DNA of 64,000 nt, taken from positions 6,669,001 to 6,733,000 of the forward strand of contig NZ_CP076457.1 in the NCBI RefSeq assembly GCF_018866325.1, given 5' to 3'. Below are positions 16,774 through 26,032 of the stretch, piece after piece. The translations under genes and the position numbers were made by a program. The notes below the pieces were generated by a model. The model did not search any database and was not told the DNA's origin. It worked only from the letters and a program-made list of their open reading frames with translations. Source of the DNA: Streptomyces sp. YPW6. Its GTDB lineage: Bacteria; Actinomycetota; Actinomycetes; Streptomycetales; Streptomycetaceae. Within the stretch, counting starts at the first letter, position 1. Every line of letters begins with the position of its first letter.

Positions 16774-18984
16774 TCACCAGCGCTCCGGCCCGCCCCTCCC
16801 TGTCATCCGGGAGGCGGCGGGCCTTCGCGTTCCCGGCCCGGCGGGCCCCGGTACCCCGCCCGCGCCCGGTACGTCCGCCGGTGCGCCCGGTCCGCCACCC
16901 GCCAGGGCCCGGTCGACCGCCGTGACCGGATCCAGCCGGCGGCCCGCCCGCAGCCCCTCCTCGTACGCCGCCTTCCCCAGCTCCCGGCGCGCCCGCTCCT
17001 CGCACTCCACCCGCGGCCGCCCGTAGAACGCCGAGCCGAACAGCTGCAGCCCCACCGACGGCCAGATGCCCTCCGCCGCGCCCTGGAGCACGGCGGCCTC
17101 CCCGGCGTCCCCCTCCACCGCCGTCACCAGCGCCAGCAGCTCCAGCGACAGCACCGTGCCCAGCAGGTCGTTGAACGTCCGGCCGATCGTCAGGCACTCG
17201 CCGAGCATCTGCCGAGCCCGTGCCGGCCGGCCCCGCCGCAGCGCCGCGTACGCCAGCACGTACAGCGCGTACGCCAGGGCCCACCGCTCCCCGTGGTCCT
17301 CGCAGATCTCCCGGACCTCGTCGCAGATCACCGCCGCCGCGTCCAGATCGCCCAGGAACGCCACCGCCATGGCCAGCTCGACCTGCGCCATCAGGACGTT
17401 GCTGTTCAGCTCGCCGACCTCGCGGTACCGCCCGAGCGCCTCCCGCAGCAGTTCCTCGGCGCGCGGCATGTCGTCCGTCACGATCGCCAGACACCCCGTC
17501 CGGTGCACCGCGTACGCCAGCGCCGTCGCGTCCCCGCAGCGCTCGGCCTCCTCCCGGCACTCCTGGAGCGCCGAGATCGCGGCCACCGCGTCGCCCTGCA
17601 ACACCGCCACATAGCCCAGCACCCAGAGCACCTTCAGCCGCGCGGCGTGGTGCGGAGCCGGCTCCTCCAGGACATGGTCCAGCCAGTGCCGCCCCTCGGA
17701 CAGCCGCCCGCAGCCGGCCCAGTAGAACCACAGGGTGCCCGCCAGATGCTGCGCGAGATGCACCTCGTCGGGGCTCTCCATCGAATATTCCATCGCCCGG
17801 CGAAGATTGGGCAGTTCGCCGTCGATCCGCGCCGCCACCTCCGCCTGGCGCGGACTGAACCAGTCCAGCTCGCACCAGGTCGCGAGCCCCAGGAACCAGT
17901 CCCGGTGCCGGCGTCGCAGCCGCGGGGTGTCCCCGGCGGCCGCCAGCCACTGCGCCCCGTAGGCGCCGACCGTGGCCAGCAGTCGGTAGCGGGCCCCGGC
18001 CGGGCCGTCCTCGCGCTCCACCACCGACTGCGCGATCAGCTCGTCCAGTACGTCGAGCACCGAGTCGGCGGGCAGGTCCGCCCCGCCGCAGATGTACTCG
18101 GCGGCCTCCAGGTCGAACTGCCCGGCGAACACCGAGAGCCGCGCCCACAGCAGCCGCTGCTCGGGCGTGCACAGCTCATGGCTCCAGCCGATCGCCGTCC
18201 GCAGCGTCCGGTGGCGCGGCGGCGCACCGCGGCGGCCGCCGGTCAGCAGCCGGAACCGGTCGTCGAGGCGCAGCAGCACCTGCTCCACCGAGAGGGCGCG
18301 CAGCCGCCCGGCCGCCAGTTCCAGGGCCAGCGGAATGCCGTCCAGGCGTTGGCAGAGCTCCAGTACGGTCGCCCGCTCGTCCGCCGCGGGCGCCCAGTCC
18401 GGCCGGACCCCGCGCGCCCGTTCGGTGAAGAGCTCCACCGCGTCCCCGTCGGCCAGCGGGGCGAGCGGGTACGTCCGTTCCCCCTCCACCCGCAGCGGGC
18501 AGCGCCCGGCCGCGAGCACCTGCAGGCCAGGGGCCCGGCGCAGCAGATCCGTGACGAGGTCGGCGCAGGCGTCGACGAGGTGCTCGAAGCTGTCGATCAC
18601 CAGCAGGGTCCGGCGTTCGCGGAGATGCCCGACGAGGACGGCGCGCGGCGGCCGTCTGGTGTGATCGGTCAGCCCCAGGGCGTCGATCAGGGCGTGTTCC
18701 AGCAGGCCGGCATCGCGGACGGTGGACAGGTCGGCCAGCAGAACCCCGTCGCAGTACCGTTTCTCCCGGAGCGCGGCGACCCTGATGACGCACCGGGTCT
18801 TGCCCACCCCCGCCACCCCGGCGACCGTGACGAGGCGCGACTCCTCCAGCAGCCCGTCCAGCTCCGCCAGTTCGCCCTCGCGGCCCACGAACCGGGTCAG
18901 TTCGGCCGGCAGGGTGCCGGGCGCCGCCGCGGGAGAGGCGTCGGGATCGTCGGGATTCGGGCAGGGGTCCTGCAGGCGTCGCAT
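16774..18984 (-). CDS. AfsR/Rv0890c-like NTPase with TPR-type repeats, no DNA-binding domain seen
   Basis: 736 residues. STAND-type NTPase: Walker A GVAGVGKT (56-63), Walker B-like TLLVIDSFEHL, then GLQVLAAGRCPLRVEGE and DGIPLALELAAGRLRALS, typical of the AfsR/LuxR-associated ATPases. The C-terminal half is a helical solenoid of TPR-like units (AVHRTGCLAIVTDDMPRAEELL; ALYVLAYAALRRGRPARARQML). Relatives often end in a LuxR helix-turn-helix; here the last 40 residues are only Gly/Pro/Ala-rich. It may be a regulator acting through protein contacts, or a truncated one. ATG 18984 fits the domain start; the longer frame overlaps the divergent DUF948 gene. Convergent with rpsD. Confidence 0.8.
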   Translation of the reverse strand: MRRLQDPCPNPDDPDASPAAAPGTLPAELTRFVGREGELAELDGLLEESRLVTVAGVAGVGKTRCVIRVAALREKRYCDGVLLADLSTVRDAGLLEHALIDALGLTDHTRRPPRAVLVGHLRERRTLLVIDSFEHLVDACADLVTDLLRRAPGLQVLAAGRCPLRVEGERTYPLAPLADGDAVELFTERARGVRPDWAPAADERATVLELCQRLDGIPLALELAAGRLRALSVEQVLLRLDDRFRLLTGGRRGAPPRHRTLRTAIGWSHELCTPEQRLLWARLSVFAGQFDLEAAEYICGGADLPADSVLDVLDELIAQSVVEREDGPAGARYRLLATVGAYGAQWLAAAGDTPRLRRRHRDWFLGLATWCELDWFSPRQAEVAARIDGELPNLRRAMEYSMESPDEVHLAQHLAGTLWFYWAGCGRLSEGRHWLDHVLEEPAPHHAARLKVLWVLGYVAVLQGDAVAAISALQECREEAERCGDATALAYAVHRTGCLAIVTDDMPRAEELLREALGRYREVGELNSNVLMAQVELAMAVAFLGDLDAAAVICDEVREICEDHGERWALAYALYVLAYAALRRGRPARARQMLGECLTIGRTFNDLLGTVLSLELLALVTAVEGDAGEAAVLQGAAEGIWPSVGLQLFGSAFYGRPRVECEERARRELGKAAYEEGLRAGRRLDPVTAVDRALAGGGPGAPADVPGAGGVPGPAGPGTRRPAASRMTGRGGPERW
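16787..16822. terminator. Hairpin at the rpsD 3' side
   Basis: An imperfect inverted repeat (about 16787-16800 with 16809-16822; arms GGCCCGCC and GGCGGGCC plus CCTCCC and GGGAGG) lies 30 bases after rpsD, inside the last codons of the convergent ATPase gene. Confidence 0.5.
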
Positions 18985-19189
18985 GAAACACGGAGCGTAC
19001 TGGCTTGAAAGCTCTCCGTACAATCTCGCCGGACAACTCCCGCCCGGCCCGCGGGGAATGCGGTAGGGGAGGAGATGCGCGGCGCGATAGGCTCGTGGGA
19101 CGACGATCGGGCGCGCCGGCGGCAGCCGGGCGGCACCGACGCAGACAAGCCCCCGAAGGGGGCGATCGACAAGCAGAGAGCGGTGCACA

Positions 19190-19660
19190 GTGTCCGGTGG
19201 AGAGGTGGCCGGGATTCTCGTGGCCGTCTTCTGGGCGATCCTGGTCTCGTTTCTCGCCGTGGTGCTGGTGAGGCTCGCCCAGACGCTCAGGGCGACCACC
19301 AAACTCGTCGCGGACGTGACCGAACAGGCCGTTCCGCTGCTGGCCGACGCCTCGGCGACGGTGCGCTCCGCGCAGACCCAGCTGGACAAGGTCGACGCCA
19401 TCGCGAGTGACGTCCAGGAGGTCACCTCCAACGCCTCCGCGCTCTCCACCACCGTCGCCTCCACCTTCGGCGGCCCCCTCGTCAAGGTCGCCGCCTTCGG
19501 CTACGGCGTACGGCAGGCGCTCGGCCGCCGCGGCGAGCCCGAGCCGGAGCCGGCGCGGGGCCGCGGCTCCGCCCGCCGTGCGGTGATCGTCGGCCGGACC
19601 GTACCCTCGGCGCGCGGACGCAGGCGCGAACGCCGAGACGCCCGCGGACAGAAGGACTGA
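19190..19660 (+). CDS. DUF948 domain-containing membrane protein
   Basis: 156 residues: one N-terminal membrane helix (GILVAVFWAILVSFLAVVLV), then an amphipathic, coiled-coil-prone segment (about 30-100: LRATTKLVADVTEQAVPLLADAS and following) and a basic tail. DUF948 proteins are small membrane-anchored coiled coils of unknown role. GTG 19190 is preceded by GCACA and lies in the divergent promoter region with the AfsR-like gene. It heads the operon leading to alaS, a linkage conserved in Streptomyces. Confidence 0.8.
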   Translation: MSGGEVAGILVAVFWAILVSFLAVVLVRLAQTLRATTKLVADVTEQAVPLLADASATVRSAQTQLDKVDAIASDVQEVTSNASALSTTVASTFGGPLVKVAAFGYGVRQALGRRGEPEPEPARGRGSARRAVIVGRTVPSARGRRRERRDARGQKD

Positions 19661-19667
19661 TCGAGCG

Positions 19668-20048
19668 ATGTTCCGCCGCACGTTCTGGTTCACCGCCGGC
19701 GCAGCCGCCGGTGTGTGGGCCACCACCAAGGTCAACCGCAAGCTCAGGCAGCTGACCCCCGAGAGCCTCGCGGCCCAGGCCGCCGACAAGGCGATCGAGA
19801 CCGGTCACAAGCTCAAGGACTTCGCCCTCGACGTACGCGAGGGCATGGTCCGGCGCGAAGCCGAACTGGGCGGCGCCCTCGGTCTGGAGGCCCCGGTCGA
19901 CCAGGATCTTCCGGTGCAACGCCACTGGGCCGTCGAAGCCGCCGAACCCGCCGCGCACGCGAAGGCGTACCGCAGGCTTCCCTCCACGCCGAACACCGGC
20001 ACCACCAACCACACCGACAACTCGAACAACCGGAATGAGGACCACTGA
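19668..20048 (+). CDS. DUF6167 family small membrane protein
   Basis: 126 residues with an N-terminal hydrophobic segment (RTFWFTAGAAAGVWATT), a basic amphipathic helix (KVNRKLRQLTPESLAAQAADKA) and a polar Asn/Thr-rich tail (NTGTTNHTDNSNNRNEDH). I recognise it only as the family usually found between DUF948 and alaS in Streptomyces; its function is unknown. The stop overlaps the alaS start by one base (TGATG), so translation is coupled. Confidence 0.75.
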   Translation: MFRRTFWFTAGAAAGVWATTKVNRKLRQLTPESLAAQAADKAIETGHKLKDFALDVREGMVRREAELGGALGLEAPVDQDLPVQRHWAVEAAEPAAHAKAYRRLPSTPNTGTTNHTDNSNNRNEDH

Positions 20049-22717
20049 TGGAGTCGGCTGAAATTCGCCGCCGCTGGCTGAGCTTCTTCGAGGAGCGCGG
20101 TCACACTGCCGTGCCCTCGGCGTCGCTCATCGCGGACGACCCGACTCTGCTGCTGGTCCCCGCGGGCATGGTTCCCTTCAAGCCGTACTTCCTCGGCGAG
20201 GTCAAGCCGCCCGCCCCGCGCGTCACCAGCGTGCAGAAGTGCGTGCGCACGCCGGACATCGAAGAGGTCGGCAAGACCACCCGCCACGGCACCTTCTTCC
20301 AGATGTGCGGCAACTTCTCCTTCGGGGACTACTTCAAGGAAGGGGCCATCAAGCTCGCCTGGGAGGCCCTGACCAACTCCGTCGAGGACGGCGGCTACGG
20401 CCTCGACCCCGAGAAGCTCTGGATCACCGTCTACCTCGACGACGACGAGGCCGAGGCCATCTGGCGCGACAAGATCGGCGTCCCCGCCGAGCGCATCCAG
20501 CGTCTGGGCAAGAAGGACAACTTCTGGTCCATGGGCGTCCCCGGACCCTGCGGCCCCTGCTCCGAGATCAACTACGACCGCGGCCCCGAGTTCGGCGTCG
20601 AGGGCGGCCCGGCCGTCAACGACGAGCGCTACGTGGAGATCTGGAACCTGGTCTTCATGCAGTACGAGCGCGGTGCGGGCGACGGCAAGGAGGACTTCCC
20701 GATCCTCGGGGACCTGCCGTCCAAGAACATCGACACCGGTCTCGGCCTCGAACGCCTGGCGATGATCCTCCAGGGCGTACAGAACATGTACGAGACCGAC
20801 ACCCTGCGCGTCGTCATGGACAAGGCCACCGAGCTGACCGGCGTCCGCTACGGCGCGGACCGGTCCACGGACGTCTCGCTCCGCGTCGTCGCCGACCACA
20901 TCCGTACGTCGGTCATGCTCATCGGTGACGGCGTCACCCCGGGCAACGAGGGCCGCGGCTACGTGCTGCGCCGCATCATGCGCCGCGCCATCCGCAACAT
21001 GCGCCTCCTGGGCGCCACCGGCACGGTCGTCAAGGACCTGATCGACGTCGTGATCGACACGATGGGGCTGCAGTACCCGGAGCTGATCACCGACCGGAAG
21101 CGCATCGAGACGGTGGCGCTCGCCGAGGAGGCCGCCTTCCTCAAGGCCCTCAAGGGCGGCACCAACATCCTGGAGACCGCGGTCACCGAGACCAAGGCCG
21201 CCGGTGGCAAGGTCCTGGCCGGGGACAAGGCGTTCCTGCTCCACGACACCTGGGGCTTCCCGATCGACCTCACCCTGGAGATGGCCGCCGAGCAGGGGCT
21301 CTCCGTGGACGAGGACGGCTTCCGCCGCCTCATGCAGGAGCAGCGCGACAAGGCCAAGGCCGACGCCCGCGCCAAGAAGACCGGTCACGCCGACCTCTCC
21401 GCCTACCGCGAGGTCGCGGACACCTCCGGCGCCACGGAGTTCACCGGCTACACCAGCGTGGCCGGCGAGTCCACCATCGTCGGTCTGCTCGTCGACGGCG
21501 TGCCCTCGCCCGCCGCCACCGAGGGCGACGAGGTCGAGGTCGTCCTCGACCGCACCCCCTTCTACGCCGAGGGCGGCGGCCAGCTCGCCGACACCGGCCG
21601 CATCCGGCTCGACACGGGCGCCGTGATCGAGGTCCGCGACGTCCAGAAGCCGGTCCCCGGCGTCCACGTCCACAAGGGCGTCGTCCAGGTCGGCGAGGTC
21701 ACGGTCGGGGCGCCGGTCTTCGCCTCCATCGACGCCACCCGCCGCCGGGCCATCGCCCGCGCCCACAGCGCCACCCACCTGACCCACCAGGCGCTGCGCG
21801 ACGCGCTCGGCCCGACGGCCGCCCAGGCCGGCTCCGAGAACTCCCCGGGCCGCTTCCGGTTCGACTTCGGTTCGCCCGCGGCCGTCCCCGGCACGGTCCT
21901 CACCGACGTGGAGCAGCGGATCAACGAGGTCCTCTCCCGGGAGCTGGACGTCCAGGCCGAGGTCATGTCCATCGACGAGGCCAAGAAGCAGGGGGCCATC
22001 GCCGAGTTCGGCGAGAAGTACGGCGAGCGGGTCCGCGTCGTCACCATCGGCGACTTCTCCAAGGAGCTGTGCGGCGGCACCCACGTCCACAACACCGCCC
22101 AGCTGGGTCTGGTGAAGCTGCTCGGCGAGTCCTCCATCGGCTCCGGCGTGCGCCGCATCGAGGCACTGGTGGGCGTGGACGCCTACAACTTCCTCGCCAA
22201 GGAGCACACGGTCGTCGCCCAGCTCCAGGAGCTGGTCAAGGGCCGGCCCGAGGAGCTGCCCGAGAAGATCGCGGGCATGCTCGGCAAGCTGAAGGACGCC
22301 GAGAAGGAGATCGAGAAGTTCCGCGCGGAGAAGGTCCTCGCGGCCGCCGCCGGGCTCGTCGAGTCCGCCCAGGACGTCCGCGGTGTCGCCCTGGTCACCG
22401 GCCAGGTCCCCGACGGCACCTCCGCCGACGACCTGCGCAAGCTGGTCCTGGACGTGCGCGGACGCATCCAGGGCGGCCGCCCGGCCGTCGTGGCCCTGTT
22501 CACCACGGCCAACGGCCGCCCCCTCACCGTCATCGCCACAGACGAGGCCGCCCGCGAGCGGGGTCTCAAGGCCGGTGACCTCGTCCGTACGGCCGCGAAG
22601 ACCCTCGGCGGCGGTGGCGGCGGCAAGCCCGACGTCGCCCAGGGCGGCGGCACGAACCCGGCCGCGATCGCGGACGCCGTCGCCGCGGTCGAACGCCTCG
22701 TCACCGAGACGGCGTGA
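20048..22717 (+). CDS. alaS: Alanyl-tRNA synthetase
   Basis: 889 residues. N-terminal class II catalytic core (SFFEERGHTAVPSASL; FKPYFLGE; RHGTFFQMCGNFSFGDYFK), tRNA-recognition region, editing domain with the metal-binding HxxxH (HSATHLTHQAL) and C-x3-H (CGGTHVHN), and a C-terminal C-Ala domain (GGGGGGKPDVAQGGG-type hinge). It charges tRNA-Ala and clears Ser- and Gly-tRNA-Ala. Coupled to the gene before it (TGATG) and to ruvX after it (GTGA overlap). Confidence 0.97.
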   Translation: MESAEIRRRWLSFFEERGHTAVPSASLIADDPTLLLVPAGMVPFKPYFLGEVKPPAPRVTSVQKCVRTPDIEEVGKTTRHGTFFQMCGNFSFGDYFKEGAIKLAWEALTNSVEDGGYGLDPEKLWITVYLDDDEAEAIWRDKIGVPAERIQRLGKKDNFWSMGVPGPCGPCSEINYDRGPEFGVEGGPAVNDERYVEIWNLVFMQYERGAGDGKEDFPILGDLPSKNIDTGLGLERLAMILQGVQNMYETDTLRVVMDKATELTGVRYGADRSTDVSLRVVADHIRTSVMLIGDGVTPGNEGRGYVLRRIMRRAIRNMRLLGATGTVVKDLIDVVIDTMGLQYPELITDRKRIETVALAEEAAFLKALKGGTNILETAVTETKAAGGKVLAGDKAFLLHDTWGFPIDLTLEMAAEQGLSVDEDGFRRLMQEQRDKAKADARAKKTGHADLSAYREVADTSGATEFTGYTSVAGESTIVGLLVDGVPSPAATEGDEVEVVLDRTPFYAEGGGQLADTGRIRLDTGAVIEVRDVQKPVPGVHVHKGVVQVGEVTVGAPVFASIDATRRRAIARAHSATHLTHQALRDALGPTAAQAGSENSPGRFRFDFGSPAAVPGTVLTDVEQRINEVLSRELDVQAEVMSIDEAKKQGAIAEFGEKYGERVRVVTIGDFSKELCGGTHVHNTAQLGLVKLLGESSIGSGVRRIEALVGVDAYNFLAKEHTVVAQLQELVKGRPEELPEKIAGMLGKLKDAEKEIEKFRAEKVLAAAAGLVESAQDVRGVALVTGQVPDGTSADDLRKLVLDVRGRIQGGRPAVVALFTTANGRPLTVIATDEAARERGLKAGDLVRTAAKTLGGGGGGKPDVAQGGGTNPAAIADAVAAVERLVTETA

Positions 22718-23199
22718 CGACGGAGATGACGCAGATGCGCCGAGGGCGGCGGCTCGCCGTCGACGTCGGGGACGCGAGGATCGGGGTCGCCTCGTGCGAC
22801 CCCGACGGGATCCTGGCCACGCCGGTGGAGACCGTGCCGGGACGCGATGTCCCGGCCGCCCACCGGCGGCTCCGCCGACTCGTCGAGGAGTACGAGCCGA
22901 TCGAGGTCGTCCTCGGCCTGCCGCGCTCGCTCGGCGGCGGCGAGGGCCCCGCGGCCGCGAAGGTCCGGGAGTTCGCGCAGACGTTCGCCCGGTCGATCGC
23001 GCCGGTCCCGGTGCGGCTGGTGGACGAGAGGATGACCACAGTGACGGCGGCCCAGGGCATGCGCGCCTCGGGCGTGAAGTCCAAGAAGGGCCGGTCTGTC
23101 ATCGACCAGGCTGCCGCTGTGGTGATCCTCCAGAACGCTCTGGAGTCCGAACGGGCGTCAGGTAATCCCCCGGGCGAGGGCGTCGAAGTGGTTGTCTGA
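22714..23199 (+). CDS. ruvX: Holliday junction resolvase-like protein RuvX (YqgF)
   Basis: 161 residues, RNase H-like fold. The catalytic Asp lies in RLAVDVGDARIGVA, a second acidic patch in VLGLPRSLGGGEG, and RLVDERMTTVTAAQGM and IDQAAAVVILQNAL complete the family pattern. YqgF proteins act in pre-16S rRNA 5' processing and possibly junction resolution. GTG 22714 overlaps the alaS stop; ATG 22726 is an alternative start. The alaS-ruvX-mltG-aroE order is standard for Streptomyces. Confidence 0.92.
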   Translation: MTTEMTQMRRGRRLAVDVGDARIGVASCDPDGILATPVETVPGRDVPAAHRRLRRLVEEYEPIEVVLGLPRSLGGGEGPAAAKVREFAQTFARSIAPVPVRLVDERMTTVTAAQGMRASGVKSKKGRSVIDQAAAVVILQNALESERASGNPPGEGVEVVV

Positions 23200-23297
23200 T
23201 CGCGATACGGTAACGTTCCGCGCGATGCGGCGGTGTTCGAATAAACCGCACAGCGAAGCGAAGAGACGGAACGTCGTCTCGCGGCTCTAGGGGATCG

Positions 23298-25055
23298 ATG
23301 ACTGAGTATGGCCGGGGCCCCGGCTCCGAACCGTGGCATCCCGAGGATCCCCTGTACGGGGACCAGGGATGGGGAGGCCGGCAGGCCGCCCACGGCCAGG
23401 GCCAGTACGGCGACCAGCAGCAGTCCTACCAGCAGGACCCCTATGCCCAGCAGTACCAGGGCCATCAGCCGCAGGAGCCGTACGCGCAGCATCAGCAGTA
23501 CGGTCAGCAGCATCAGCAGTACGACCAGCAGCAGAACCACCAGCAGTACGGTGCGCCCCAGCACGACCCGTACGCGCAGCAGCCCGGTGCCCAGCCCCAG
23601 TACAACGGCGGCTGGGACACCGGTCAGCAGTCCGCCATGGCGTACGGGGCCGAGCCCCAGGACCCGTACGCGCAGCACCCGGGCGCGTACGACACGGGCC
23701 AGGACCACTACGGCACGCCGGAGGCCTACCCTCCGCCGCAGCCCCCCGGCCGCCGCGAGGCCGCGCCCGGACAGCAGCAGTCCCGGCAGGAGCCGACGGA
23801 CTGGGGTGCGGACGAGCCGCAGGAGGAGACGCACCCCTTCTTCACCGGTGCGGACGCCCCGGCCGGCCGTGAGCCGCGCGACGACGACGATGACCCGGAC
23901 GACGACGGATCGCGCTCCTCGCGCCGCGACCGCGGGGGCGACGAGCGCCGGGGCGGCAAGGGCAAGAAGAAAAAGAGCCGTAGCGGCGTCGCCTGCCTGG
24001 TGGTCTCCGTCGTCCTGGTCGGCGGCCTCGGTGGTGTCAGCTACGTCGGCTACACCTTCTGGCAGAAACAGTTCGGCGCCCCGGCCGACTACACCGGGTC
24101 GGGCACCGGCGAGCAGGTCGAGGTCGAGATCCCCGAGGGCGCGTTCGGGTACGACATCGCCAACATCCTGCGCAAGAAGGGCGTCATCAAGTCCTCCGAC
24201 GCGTTCGTCGCGGCGCAGAACGACAACCCGAAGGGCAAGTCCCTCCAGGCCGGGGTCTATCTCCTGAAGAAGGAGATGTCGGCGGCCAGCGCGATCTCGC
24301 TGATGCTCGACCCGAAGAGCCAGAACCCGTTCGTGATCCCCGAGGGGACGCGCAACGCGACGGTCTACGAGATGATCGACAAGCGGCTCGAGCTCAAGAA
24401 GGGCACCACCGCCGACATCGCCAAGACCAAGGCGGAGAGCCTCGGTCTGCCGGACTGGGCGGACGACAACCCGGACGTGAAGGACCCGCTGGAAGGCTTC
24501 CTCTACCCGGCGGCCTACCCGGTCGCCAAGGGGTCCAAGCCCGAGGACGCGCTGAAGCGGATGGTCACGCGGGCGAACAAGGAGTACGGGAAGGTCGACC
24601 TGGAGGCCAGCGCCAAGAAGCTCGGCCTGAAGACCCCGTGGGAGCTCGTGACCGTCGCGAGCCTCGTGCAGGTCGAGGGCAAGTACAAGCACGACTTCGA
24701 CAAGGTCGCGCGGGTCGTCTACAACCGGCTCAAGCCGGGCAACATGGAGACCGTCGGACGGCTGGAATTCGACTCCACGGTCAACTACATCAAGAACGAG
24801 AGCACGCTGGACGTCGGTGCCGTCGACGACCTCCGGAAGATCGACGACCCGTACAACACGTACAAGATCATCGGGCTGCCGTCCGGCCCGATCAGCAACC
24901 CCGGCGCGGACGCCCTGCACTCGGCCATGAATCCCACACCGGGCCCCTGGTACTACTTCGTCTCGATCAACGAGGACAAGACCGTCTTCGCCGAGACCAA
25001 CGAAGAGCACGAGAGGAACCGGCGGGAGTACGAGGACGGGAAGGCCGGCCAGTGA
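23298..25055 (+). CDS. mltG: Endolytic murein transglycosylase MltG
   Basis: 585 residues. The first 220 or so are a cytoplasmic, Gln/Tyr/Pro-rich tract (repeated PYAQ and QQ motifs), then a basic-acidic stretch (GREPRDDDDDPDDDG, KGKKKKSRSG), one membrane helix (CLVVSVVLVGGLGGVSYVGYTFW in shorter pieces, about 235-257), a LysM-like region (VEVEIPEGAFGYDIANIL) and the YceG domain (LEGFLYPAAYPV, ASLVQVEGKY with the catalytic Glu, YNTYKIIGLPSGPISNPG). It cleaves nascent glycan strands outside the membrane and so sets strand length. The long Q-rich cytoplasmic tail is unlike the short tail of E. coli MltG and may bind polar-growth proteins. The stop overlaps aroE (GTGA). Confidence 0.94.
   Translation: MTEYGRGPGSEPWHPEDPLYGDQGWGGRQAAHGQGQYGDQQQSYQQDPYAQQYQGHQPQEPYAQHQQYGQQHQQYDQQQNHQQYGAPQHDPYAQQPGAQPQYNGGWDTGQQSAMAYGAEPQDPYAQHPGAYDTGQDHYGTPEAYPPPQPPGRREAAPGQQQSRQEPTDWGADEPQEETHPFFTGADAPAGREPRDDDDDPDDDGSRSSRRDRGGDERRGGKGKKKKSRSGVACLVVSVVLVGGLGGVSYVGYTFWQKQFGAPADYTGSGTGEQVEVEIPEGAFGYDIANILRKKGVIKSSDAFVAAQNDNPKGKSLQAGVYLLKKEMSAASAISLMLDPKSQNPFVIPEGTRNATVYEMIDKRLELKKGTTADIAKTKAESLGLPDWADDNPDVKDPLEGFLYPAAYPVAKGSKPEDALKRMVTRANKEYGKVDLEASAKKLGLKTPWELVTVASLVQVEGKYKHDFDKVARVVYNRLKPGNMETVGRLEFDSTVNYIKNESTLDVGAVDDLRKIDDPYNTYKIIGLPSGPISNPGADALHSAMNPTPGPWYYFVSINEDKTVFAETNEEHERNRREYEDGKAGQ
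23405..23720 (+). repeat. CAG-rich low-complexity repeat coding Gln/Tyr/Pro tract of MltG
   Basis: Dense imperfect CAG, CAGTAC and GACCAGCAG units encode the Gln-rich segment of MltG, with PYAQ appearing several times. Such tracts vary in length between strains. Confidence 0.7.
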
Positions 25056-25879
25056 GCGAGCCACGCCGGGCCGCCGTCCTCGGCTCGCCCATCGCCCACT
25101 CCCTCTCCCCGGTCCTGCACCGCGCCGCCTACGCCGAACTCGGCCTGGAGCACTGGTCCTACGACCGGTTCGAGGTCGACGAGGCGGCGCTGCCCGGGTT
25201 CGTCGAAGGGCTGGACGCCTCCTGGGCGGGGCTGTCCCTGACCATGCCGCTCAAGCGCGCGATCATCCCGCTGCTCGACGAGGTCAGCGCGACGGCCGCC
25301 TCCGTGGAGGCCGTCAACACGGTCGTGTTCACCGAGGACGGCCGCCGCGTGGGCGACAACACCGACATCCCCGGCATGGTCGCCGCCCTGCGGGAACGCG
25401 GCGTCGACAAGGTGGAATCCGCCGCCGTCCTCGGCGCCGGCGCCACCGCCTCCTCCGCGCTGGCCGCGCTCGCCGTGGTCTGCGCCGGGCCGGTCACGGC
25501 GTACGTGCGCAGCCCCGAGCGGGCGGGGGAGATGCGCGGCTGGGGCGAGCGGCTCGGGGTCGACGTCATCACCGCCGACTGGGCGGACGCGGCGGCGGCA
25601 CTGAGCGCACCCCTGGTCATCGCCACCACCCCGGCGGGCGCCACCGACCCCTTCACCGGCTCCGTCCCCCGCGCCCCGGGCATCCTCTTCGACGTGCTGT
25701 ACGAGCCGTGGCCCACCGCCCTGGCCGCCGCGTGGTCCGCCCGCGGCGGGGCGGTCGTCGGCGGGCTCGACCTCCTCGTGCACCAGGCGCTGCTGCAGGT
25801 CGAGCAGATGACCGGCCGGATCCCCGCGCCCCTGGCCGCCATGCGGCACGCCGGGGAAGCCGCGCTCGCTTCCCGCTGA
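25052..25879 (+). CDS. aroE: Shikimate dehydrogenase
   Basis: 275 residues; reduces 3-dehydroshikimate to shikimate. The substrate-binding N-terminus (VLGSPIAHSLSPVLHRAAY), catalytic Lys-Asp region (LSLTMPLKRAIIPLLDEV with Lys; GDNTDIPGMV with Asp), dinucleotide fold (AVLGAGATASSALAAL) and GGLDLLVHQALLQVEQMTG near the C-terminus are typical. The MltG-AroE coupling (GTG 25052 inside the mltG stop) is a Streptomyces hallmark. First of the aro genes in this operon. Confidence 0.95.
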   Translation: MSEPRRAAVLGSPIAHSLSPVLHRAAYAELGLEHWSYDRFEVDEAALPGFVEGLDASWAGLSLTMPLKRAIIPLLDEVSATAASVEAVNTVVFTEDGRRVGDNTDIPGMVAALRERGVDKVESAAVLGAGATASSALAALAVVCAGPVTAYVRSPERAGEMRGWGERLGVDVITADWADAAAALSAPLVIATTPAGATDPFTGSVPRAPGILFDVLYEPWPTALAAAWSARGGAVVGGLDLLVHQALLQVEQMTGRIPAPLAAMRHAGEAALASR

Positions 25880-25904
25880 CGGCCGGCCACGAGGCTTCGT
25901 GGGA

Positions 25905-25933
25905 GTCGCCGGTCCGTCTGCTGGACCGGCGAC
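25905..25933 (+). terminator. Hairpin between aroE and aroC
   Basis: Perfect 11-bp inverted repeat (25905-25915 with 25923-25933, 7-nt loop), 25 bases after aroE and 100 before aroC. There is no U-tract. It may be a partial terminator or an mRNA stabiliser inside the operon. Confidence 0.5.
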
Positions 25934-26032
25934 CGGATCGTGTGCCCGTTCGTGGGAGGATCGGGGGTGGCGGGCCAGGGCCGCGCACCCGGTGGCGCCG
26001 TTGGATTTCAGGCGCGAGCAAGAGGAGCACCG

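Noticed and set aside
23213..23274. Inverted repeat ACGTTCCG/CGGAACGT before mltG
   Set aside because: Arms of 8 bp separated by 46 bases; too loose to call a hairpin or operator without conservation data.
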